Assembly: GCA_001805885.1 (NCBI GenBank)
Contig: MHHC01000046.1
Span: forward strand, 416 to 11,559
From: Omnitrophica WOR_2 bacterium RIFCSPLOWO2_12_FULL_51_24
GTDB taxonomy: Bacteria > Omnitrophota > Gorgyraeia > Pluralincolimonadales > Pluralincolimonadaceae
Reading direction: 5' to 3'
DNA: 11,144 nt
Below are positions 5,591 to 11,144 of the stretch, one piece after another. A model generated the notes under the pieces. That model searched no databases. It worked only from the letters and a program-made list of their open reading frames with translations, and was not told the origin of the DNA. The translations under genes were made by a program, and so were the position numbers. Every line of letters begins with the position of its first letter. The first letter of the stretch is position 1.

Positions 5591-7890
5591 AACTTAACGG
5601 TAAGAAGCATATCCATTTTATCGGCATCGGCGGCATCGGAATGAGCGCCATCGCCTTCGTCCTGCTAAAGCAAGGCCATAAGGTCTCCGGCTCCGATGCC
5701 AAGCGTTCGCGGATAGTAGAGAAACTTGAATCGCTCGGAGGCAAATTCCATCTCGGCCATCACGAGAAAAACATAGAAGGCGCTGATATTGTCGTCTTCT
5801 CGTCATCGATCACGCCCGAGAACCCCGAACTCAAAGCCGCGCGCAACAGGAAGGTCGCGACACTTCACAGGGCAGACATGCTCGCCCTTATCATGAATGA
5901 TAAAAAGGGTATTGCCGTGACCGGAGCCCACGGAAAGACGACGACCTCATCGCTCATCGCCCATATCCTATACAGGGCCGGCCTCGACCCGACCGCTATC
6001 CTTGGCGGCGAGGTGAGATCGCTTGAAGGGAACGCCAGGGTCGGAGGAGGCGAACATTTCGTGGTCGAGGCGGATGAGAGCGACGGCTCGTTTGTCCATC
6101 TCAAGCCTTTCTACGGCGTCATAACGAATATCGACGCCGAACATCTCGACTATTACAGGAATATGGGCGAGATAATCTCCTGGTATCTTAAATTCGCGGG
6201 GAAGATCAAGCCGGGCGGAAAGCTCTTCGCCTGCGGTGACTGCGACAACTTAAGGCGCGCGCTCCGCGGGTATCCCTGCGAAGTGGTCACGTTCGGGCTT
6301 TCGAAAGACCATCATATATATCCCGAGAACGTAAAAATGCATGACTCGCGTTCGGAATTTGAGGTGATCTACCGCGGCAAGAGACTCGGGCCGGCTGTGA
6401 TAAATATACCCGGTATCCATAACGTCTCTAACGCGATGGCGGCGTTCGCCGTGGCGCTTGAGCTTGGCCTTGATTTCGATACGATAAAAAAGGCGGCCGA
6501 TGATTTTACCGGCGCGGCAAGAAGATTCCAGGTAAAATATTCCGCCAACGGGATAAAGGTTATAGACGATTACGCTCACCATCCGGCCGAGATAAAAGCG
6601 ACGACTGAGGCGGCACGCAACTGGAATCCTAAGCGCCTCGTAGTCGTGTTCCAGCCGCACAGGTTTTCGCGCACGAAATATCTAAAGGAGAGGTTTGGAA
6701 GCTGCTTTGATATGGCCGACCGCCTGATCCTTACCGATGTCTACGCCGCATCCGAAGACGAGCTCGATAACGTCTCCGGCAAAAGTATTTATGAAGAGGT
6801 TAAAAAACACGGCCTCAAGGATGCGGCATATATACCCAAAAAAGAATTAAAAGGATATCTTTTAAATAATATAAAGCGCGGCGATATGGTATTGATGATG
6901 GGCGCCGGAGATATCACTACGATAGCCGAAGAACTGGCGCAAGAACTGGCGAATTTCCCCTCACCTTTATCCTCTCCCCATAGGGGAGAGGGAAGGGTGA
7001 GGGGGATGGACTTAAATTTTATAAAAGGCACGGTGAAATTCGATGAGCCGCTCTCCCGCCATACGACATTTAAGATAGGCGGGCCGGCGGATATCTTTGT
7101 TTACCCGGCGGACGAAGACGACCTTTTGAATGTTCTGCGTTACTCCGCGGATCATAAGATGGATGCTTTCATGATCGGCGGCGGCGGCAAACTCCTGGTA
7201 GGGGATAAGGGTTTCCGCGGCTTCGTCATTTCTTTGAACGCCCCGGCTTTTACTAAATTGATTTTTGACGGCGAGTCTGTCGATGGCGGCTGCGGTATAA
7301 AGATACAGGAGTTGATAAAAAGGGCCGCCGAACAAAATCTCGGCGGCCTCGAATTCCTCGCCGGGATCCCGGGGACGCTCGGCGGCGTTGTCATGATGAA
7401 CGCGGGATGGCCCGCCAAAGCTGTAGGGGATTTTGTAGAGGAGATAACTGCCGTCAGAGGGCTCGAAAAGATAAAACTCGGCAAAGGCGCGTTTAAATTC
7501 TCGTACCGGTCCTCTAATCTCGAGGGCGCGATCCTGATCTCGGCCAGACTCAGGCTGGAGAAGAAACCCAAAGACAGGATCGAAGCCGAGATGAATAAAA
7601 ATTTAGAGAAGAAGAGGCAGACACAGGAGCTTGGCTATCCCAGCGCAGGAAGCATCTTCCTTAATCCGTCAGGAAGTTCGCCGGCATGGGAGCTTATAGA
7701 CGGGTGCGGCTTAAGGGGGGAGGCGGCAGGAGGCGCCGCGGTCTCCGAAAAACACGCGAACTTCATCGTAAACCGCGGCAAAGCTACTGCGTCGGACGTC
7801 AGGAAATTAATAGATGGGATACAAAAAAAAGTTTTTAAAGAACATCAAATTATGTTAAAATTAGAAGTTAAACTTATAGGAGAATTTTGA
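5587..7890 (+). CDS. murCB: MurC-MurB fusion: UDP-MurNAc:L-Ala ligase joined to UDP-GlcNAc-enolpyruvate reductase
   Basis: One 767-aa frame carries two enzymes. MurC spans about residues 1-456: HFIGIGGIGMSAIA (10-23), P-loop GAHGKTTT (113-120), EADESDGSF (161-169), NIDAEHLDYY (181-190), IDDYAHHPAEI (326-336), FQPHRFSRTK (355-364) and GAGDIT (439-444). It ligates L-Ala to UDP-MurNAc. MurB spans about 474-767: RHTTFKIGGPAD (491-502), the FAD loop region IGGGGKLLV (530-538), GIPGTLGGVVMMNAG (593-607), SAGSIFLNP with the likely catalytic S689 (686-694), and a C-terminal Glu (E760). It makes UDP-MurNAc, the MurC substrate, so the fusion joins consecutive steps. The linker F457-G473 is encoded by palindromic repeat copy 3. 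M474 (ATG 7006) could be the old murB start and may still initiate. In the FAD loop, G534-K535 replaces the usual Ser-Asn. No strong ribosome binding site precedes 5587; coupling via ATGA is likely. Confidence 0.95.
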   Translation: MKLNGKKHIHFIGIGGIGMSAIAFVLLKQGHKVSGSDAKRSRIVEKLESLGGKFHLGHHEKNIEGADIVVFSSSITPENPELKAARNRKVATLHRADMLALIMNDKKGIAVTGAHGKTTTSSLIAHILYRAGLDPTAILGGEVRSLEGNARVGGGEHFVVEADESDGSFVHLKPFYGVITNIDAEHLDYYRNMGEIISWYLKFAGKIKPGGKLFACGDCDNLRRALRGYPCEVVTFGLSKDHHIYPENVKMHDSRSEFEVIYRGKRLGPAVINIPGIHNVSNAMAAFAVALELGLDFDTIKKAADDFTGAARRFQVKYSANGIKVIDDYAHHPAEIKATTEAARNWNPKRLVVVFQPHRFSRTKYLKERFGSCFDMADRLILTDVYAASEDELDNVSGKSIYEEVKKHGLKDAAYIPKKELKGYLLNNIKRGDMVLMMGAGDITTIAEELAQELANFPSPLSSPHRGEGRVRGMDLNFIKGTVKFDEPLSRHTTFKIGGPADIFVYPADEDDLLNVLRYSADHKMDAFMIGGGGKLLVGDKGFRGFVISLNAPAFTKLIFDGESVDGGCGIKIQELIKRAAEQNLGGLEFLAGIPGTLGGVVMMNAGWPAKAVGDFVEEITAVRGLEKIKLGKGAFKFSYRSSNLEGAILISARLRLEKKPKDRIEAEMNKNLEKKRQTQELGYPSAGSIFLNPSGSSPAWELIDGCGLRGEAAGGAAVSEKHANFIVNRGKATASDVRKLIDGIQKKVFKEHQIMLKLEVKLIGEF
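6957..7005 (+). repeat. Palindromic GC-rich repeat, copy 3 (both arms), forming the MurC-MurB linker
   Basis: This is the only copy with both arms. The outer stem is CCCCTCACC (6957-6965) with GGTGAGGGG (6996-7004). The inner stem is CCTCTCCCC (6971-6979) with GGGGAGAGG (6983-6991) around an ATA loop. Its left half matches copy 2 almost exactly, and its right half (6983-7005) matches copy 1 apart from one inserted base and one substitution. It is read without a stop as PSPLSSPHRGEGRVRG. It ends directly at the presumed murB ATG (7006). Confidence 0.92.
7879..7882 (+). promoter_or_regulatory. Ribosome binding site of ddl
   Basis: GGAG within TAGGAG lies 7 bases before the ATG at 7890. This favours that ATG over the TTG at 7887 and makes the junction a TGATG stop-start overlap with murCB. 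Confidence 0.7.
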
Positions 7891-8795
7891 TGGATAAGGC
7901 GGGTTTGCGGATAGGCGTTTTGATGGGCGGCCCGTCCGCGGAAAGGGATGTCTCTCTGCGTTCCGGCAAGGCGATCGCAGAGGCGCTTTTGAGCAAAGGG
8001 TATCACGCCGTCCCTATTGAGATATGGCTGCCGACGAGAGATGAACTGAAATCGGCGGATATAGATGTCGCCTTCATCGCCCTTCACGGCACATTCGGCG
8101 AGGACGGGCAGATCCAGGTGATACTTGAAGAGCTGAAGATACCCTATACCGGCTCGAGGGTCAAGGCAAGCCGGCTCGGTATGGATAAAGTCGCTTCGCG
8201 TAAGCTGTTTAAAAAAGCAAAACTCAACGTCCCCGAATATTACGTGATAGAAAACGGTACCAGACCTAAGATTAAATTCACGACACCGATCGTGGTCAAG
8301 CCCTCGGCGCAGGGTTCTTCGGTAGGGATCTCCATCATAGACAAGGTAGAGGAGCTCGATGCCGCCGTCAGGGAAGCGTTCAAGTTCGGCGAAGAGGTGC
8401 TTCTTGAGAGATTCATCCATGGCAGCGAGCTTACCGTCGGGATGCTGGATGATAAGCCGCTACCCGTGATACAGGTCGTTCCGAAGCGGCGATATTATGA
8501 TGAGGTGGCCAAATATACGGCGGGCATGACAGAATATCTCTGCCCCGCTCCGACAACGGAAGATGAGGCCAGGCTCGCGCAGGATGCCGCCGTAAGGGCG
8601 CATAACGCTATCGGATGCAGGTCTTTCTCGAGGGTGGATATGATATTGAGCGGCGATAAGATCGTTATCCTGGAAGTAAATACTATACCCGGTATGACCC
8701 AACTTAGCCTACTGCCGAAGGCCGCGAAGGCCGCGGGTATAGATTTTCCGGAATTATGCGAAAAGATGCTGGAATCGGCTTTTAACAATAAATAA
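7890..8795 (+). CDS. ddl: Ddl, D-alanine--D-alanine ligase
   Basis: This cytoplasmic ATP-grasp enzyme makes the D-Ala-D-Ala dipeptide that MurF uses. Counted from ATG 7890 it has 301 aa, typical for Ddl. N-terminal domain: GVLMGGPSAERDVSLRSG (9-26) and ALHGTFGEDGQIQ (64-76). ATP-grasp domain: VVKPSAQGSSVGIS (135-148), LLERFIHGSELTVGML (171-186), YYDEVAKYTAGMTEY (202-216), and the metal-binding D250 with LEVNTIPGMT (261-270, E262 and N264). All the expected active-site motifs are present. A TTG at 7887 would add one residue, but the GGAG spacing fits ATG 7890. The start overlaps the murCB stop by one base (TGATG). The position between murB and ftsQ matches many dcw clusters. Confidence 0.96.
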   Translation: MDKAGLRIGVLMGGPSAERDVSLRSGKAIAEALLSKGYHAVPIEIWLPTRDELKSADIDVAFIALHGTFGEDGQIQVILEELKIPYTGSRVKASRLGMDKVASRKLFKKAKLNVPEYYVIENGTRPKIKFTTPIVVKPSAQGSSVGISIIDKVEELDAAVREAFKFGEEVLLERFIHGSELTVGMLDDKPLPVIQVVPKRRYYDEVAKYTAGMTEYLCPAPTTEDEARLAQDAAVRAHNAIGCRSFSRVDMILSGDKIVILEVNTIPGMTQLSLLPKAAKAAGIDFPELCEKMLESAFNNK

Positions 8796-8796
8796 T

Positions 8797-9597
8797 ATGG
8801 CGAGAAAAAGAAGAACAAATTCAGAAGCCTCAAAGCAGTTTGACGGTTTTATGAGACGCAACAAGGCCGCGATAGCCGCTATTGTCATATTCGCGCTTGC
8901 GGTGATAGCGGCTGCCCTGTGGCTTAATAATTTCCTTTGTTCTGCGTCGTGCTTTGAGGTAAAAAAGGTAGAGATAGTAAAGGCCGGCAGGGAAGGCAGT
9001 TTATATATACAGAAAGAATATTTCAATCTGGAATATCCGGTCAATTTTTTTGCGGCCGATCCCGTAATGCTCTCAAGGAAGATAAAAGAGGCGCATCCCG
9101 AATTCCAGATAGTCGTGCTGACCAAATTTCTTCCAAACCGTATCATTGCGAACATAAAGGACAGGGAGGCGGTCGCGAGGATAAAGGTCGGAAAGATCTT
9201 ACCGGTAGATTTTGACGCGGTCATAGTATCTGATACGCGGGACCTGGATTCGCTGCCCCTTATTACCGGCCTTGAGTCGCAGCTTACGAACCCGAAGGCG
9301 GGCACCAGAGTGAAATCGAAGAGGCTTAACACCGCGCTCGTCGATATCCTTGGGCGTATCTACTCGAGGAAAGAATTCAGGAAGTCGGTAGTCGAGACGA
9401 TAGACATGTCATATCCGGATAAGGCATTTTTCGTGATGGACGGCATTACGATAGTGATCGGCAACTCGGATTTCGATAACAAGCTCGACGCGCTGGCCGT
9501 TACGCTCGGCAACCCAAAGGTGGATAAATCCAAGGTGGATTCGATCGATCTCAGGTTTACGGACGCGGCAGTGACATTTAAACCGGAAAATAAATGA
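8797..9597 (+). CDS. ftsQ: FtsQ/DivIB-like cell division protein
   Basis: This is a predicted single-pass membrane protein of 266 aa. A short basic cytoplasmic N-terminus (MARKRR) is followed by one hydrophobic segment (about 23-44), then an extracytoplasmic region. That region begins with FEVKKVEIV, as expected for the POTRA domain, and continues with HPEFQIVVLTKFLPNRIIANIKDREAVARI in pieces across 100-129; the pattern of a hydrophobic strand, LPN, and I.DREAVA is typical of FtsQ. The C-terminal VDSIDLRFTDAAVTFK (248-262) matches the final beta strand of the family. FtsQ scaffolds the FtsBL complex and helps activate septal synthesis. Sequence conservation in this family is low, so the call leans on topology, motifs and location between ddl and ftsA. 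It starts 1 base after ddl with no clear ribosome binding site. The stop overlaps ftsA as ATGA. Confidence 0.85.
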   Translation: MARKRRTNSEASKQFDGFMRRNKAAIAAIVIFALAVIAAALWLNNFLCSASCFEVKKVEIVKAGREGSLYIQKEYFNLEYPVNFFAADPVMLSRKIKEAHPEFQIVVLTKFLPNRIIANIKDREAVARIKVGKILPVDFDAVIVSDTRDLDSLPLITGLESQLTNPKAGTRVKSKRLNTALVDILGRIYSRKEFRKSVVETIDMSYPDKAFFVMDGITIVIGNSDFDNKLDALAVTLGNPKVDKSKVDSIDLRFTDAAVTFKPENK

Positions 9598-10805
9598 AGA
9601 AAAAGACTTTAACGGGGCTGGATATAAGCGAAAATTTTATAACCTGTTCCATCTGTTCGCCGGAAGAAAAAGGGGGGGTGGCGATCCTCGGGACGGCCTC
9701 GGTGCCGTCCAGGGGGATGGATAACGGCGCCATATCCGATATAAGCGAGGTGGCTTTATCGATCGCGGCCGCTATCGAAAAAGCGGAAGAGGCGGCGAAG
9801 ACAAAGGTCGTATCTCTCGTCACGAATTGCGACGGCGCAAGCCTGCGCGTCTATAATACCAAGGGGAGCATAACCGTCGCGGAGAAGGAGAACGAGATAG
9901 GCAAACACGAGGCCGAGCGCGTGAGGGAAGCGGCCAGGACGATAGCGCTTCCCTTTGATAGGGAGATAGTTCATTCTATAACGCGCGGTTTTATACTCGA
10001 CGGCCAGGACGGCATCAGAGACCCGGTCGGGATGTTCGGCACGCGGCTCGAGGTGGATATGGAATTTGTGACGGCCTTAGTCACCAACCTTCATAACGTA
10101 AGGCGGTCGATAAACACGGCGGGTTTCGAGATCAAAGATATCGTCCTTTCGGGGATCGCGGCCGGGCATGCGATACTTGAGGAGATGGAGAAGGAATTAG
10201 GCGTAATATTTATATATGGCTCTTATTCTGCCACGCATATAGTCGTATATAACGGCGGCGAGATAAAATCTATAAAGATAATTCCGGGAGGGGTTGGCGG
10301 CATAATCGGGCTGATCGCCGATAATTTCAAGATCCCGCGCGATTACGCGGAAGAGTTGTTGAAGCGTGAGATTACGCTTGATAAGGCCTCCGAAGACGAC
10401 AAGATAGTCCTGAGGCTTGGCGGCTCGAACCGTTCCCTCTCCAGAGAAGCCGTCGCTAAAGCGATAAGGCCGAGGGTCAGCGAGCTTATAAAACAGATCG
10501 GCGATGCCTTGAAAAATATGCTCTCCGCGAAAGAAGCGGCGATGGGATGTGTGGTCGCCGGCGACCTCGCGGCTTTGGGCGGTTTCCTCGAGATGCTTGA
10601 ATTATCCCTTAGTATGCCCGTAAAGATGGGACTTATAAAGGGGGCATCCGGGCAGGATATGGCGAGACAGGTCGTGTCCATCGGGCTCGTGAAATACTGG
10701 GCACGGGAAGGCGCGAAGAAGAAAATCCGGGTGAATATCTTCGGCAATACGCCGGTAGGGAAGCTAGTCCAGAGGGTCAACGACATTTTCAGTGACTACT
10801 TTTAA
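9594..10805 (+). CDS. ftsA: Divergent FtsA-like actin-family division protein
   Basis: FtsA tethers FtsZ filaments to the membrane. This 403-aa protein follows the FtsA layout. The 1A domain begins TGLDISENFI (7-16). The SHS2/1C region holds GIRDPVGMFGTRLEV (140-154). Domains 2A/2B follow. The C-terminal tail VGKLVQRVNDIFSDYF (388-403) looks like the membrane-targeting amphipathic helix. The nucleotide motifs are eroded. Phosphate-1 is DISENF where DIGT(S/T)K is usual. Phosphate-2 is IYGSYSATH (206-214) where DIGGGTTD is usual. The adenosine motif is VAGDLAALGG (321-330) where LTGGG is usual. ATP binding is therefore doubtful. Context after ftsQ and the strong 1C domain support FtsA over PilM or MreB. 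It overlaps ftsQ by four bases, and no ftsZ follows. Confidence 0.87.
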   Translation: MKKKTLTGLDISENFITCSICSPEEKGGVAILGTASVPSRGMDNGAISDISEVALSIAAAIEKAEEAAKTKVVSLVTNCDGASLRVYNTKGSITVAEKENEIGKHEAERVREAARTIALPFDREIVHSITRGFILDGQDGIRDPVGMFGTRLEVDMEFVTALVTNLHNVRRSINTAGFEIKDIVLSGIAAGHAILEEMEKELGVIFIYGSYSATHIVVYNGGEIKSIKIIPGGVGGIIGLIADNFKIPRDYAEELLKREITLDKASEDDKIVLRLGGSNRSLSREAVAKAIRPRVSELIKQIGDALKNMLSAKEAAMGCVVAGDLAALGGFLEMLELSLSMPVKMGLIKGASGQDMARQVVSIGLVKYWAREGAKKKIRVNIFGNTPVGKLVQRVNDIFSDYF

Positions 10806-10808
10806 ATT

Positions 10809-11144
10809 ATGATCTCCGAAAATCTTCAAGCTGTAAAAGAACGGATCCGCAAGGCCGCCGATAAGGCCAGCAGGAACGACCGGGACATTAAACTCATCTG
10901 CGTCACGAAGACCGCGACCATCCAGCAGATAGAGGAGGCCCTTGCCGCCGGAGTTACGGAGATAGGCGAGAGCTACGTCCAGGATGCCGAAGTGAAATTT
11001 AAATCGATCGAATTCAGGGCGAACTGGCATCTCATCGGCCATCTTCAGACGAATAAAGTGAAGGAGGCGGTGCGGATCTTCGACTTCATCCACTCGGTCG
11101 ATTCGCTGAAATTGGCCGAGGAGATATCGAAGCGGTCCGCGGGC
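10809..11144 (+). CDS. YggS/PLPBP family pyridoxal phosphate-binding protein (5' part, cut by window end)
   Basis: The frame opens with ATG at 10809, 3 bases after the ftsA stop, and runs 112 codons to the window edge without a stop. The translation shows CVTKTATIQQIEEALAAG (31-48), with K34 at the position of the PLP-binding lysine, then EIGESYVQDAEVK (51-63), NWHLIGHLQTNK (71-82) and FIHSVDSLKLAEEI (93-106). These are standard for the YggS/PROSC family, which forms a single TIM-barrel domain involved in PLP homeostasis and has no known catalytic reaction. The common GENYVQE is GESYVQD here. Members often sit near ftsZ, ylmD or sepF in dcw regions, so the location is familiar, but direct adjacency to ftsA is not the usual order. 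Gene symbol yggS would fit, but only the first half is visible. Confidence 0.9.
   Translation, partial: MISENLQAVKERIRKAADKASRNDRDIKLICVTKTATIQQIEEALAAGVTEIGESYVQDAEVKFKSIEFRANWHLIGHLQTNKVKEAVRIFDFIHSVDSLKLAEEISKRSAG

Noticed and set aside
5134..7005. The three palindromic repeats as a CRISPR array.
   Set aside because: Spacing is about 400 and 1400 bases, orientation is mixed, and the intervals are genes rather than short spacers.
6952..7019. AATTT on both sides of copy 3 as a duplication enclosing a 63-base insert.
   Set aside because: This would place the start of MurB (ATGGACTTA) inside the insert and leave MurB with no start. It fits less well than a 49-base insert, though it cannot be fully excluded.
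7887..7889. TTG at 7887 as the ddl start.
   Set aside because: The ATG three bases later has better spacing from GGAG and gives a common TGATG overlap.

Overview
This window holds most of a division and cell wall (dcw) cluster. All genes lie on the + strand and are packed end to end, with short overlaps or gaps of a few bases. The order is murF (3' part), mraY, murD, ftsW, murG, a small DUF559 nuclease gene, murC fused in frame to murB, ddl, ftsQ, ftsA, and the 5' part of a YggS/PLPBP-type gene. No tRNA, rRNA, CRISPR array or clear promoter is visible, and no gene-free stretch exceeds about 10 bases.

The organism is a peptidoglycan-making bacterium with mid-range GC, frequent ATA and AGG codons, and several GTG starts. 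The style resembles uncultured PVC-related candidate phyla such as Omnitrophota, but that is only an impression and the window does not prove it.

Positions 1-5166 and 5587-8795 encode the path from UDP-MurNAc-tripeptide to lipid II and its polymerisation. MurB and MurC act early on the nucleotide precursor, MurD adds D-Glu, Ddl makes D-Ala-D-Ala and MurF attaches it. MraY and MurG make lipids I and II, and FtsW polymerises the septal glycan. Positions 8797-10805 encode the divisome proteins FtsQ and FtsA. The FtsA is odd: all three nucleotide-binding motifs look degraded, although the membrane-targeting C-terminal helix is kept. The usual downstream ftsZ is absent, and the next gene is a YggS homologue.

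The most unusual part is 5129-7005. An AT-rich DUF559 nuclease gene sits between murG and murC, flanked by two inverted copies of a GC-rich palindromic repeat. A third copy of the same repeat lies in frame between the murC and murB domains and forms their linker. Removing the DUF559 unit together with one of two flanking TAATTT hexamers restores a MurG C-terminus whose TGA overlaps the murC ATG. This suggests a recent, operon-compatible insertion of a small mobile unit. Removing the 49-base third copy would separate murC from murB. The sequence therefore suggests a nuclease-plus-palindrome element family, comparable in layout to RAYT/REP systems, that is reshaping proteins in an essential operon.
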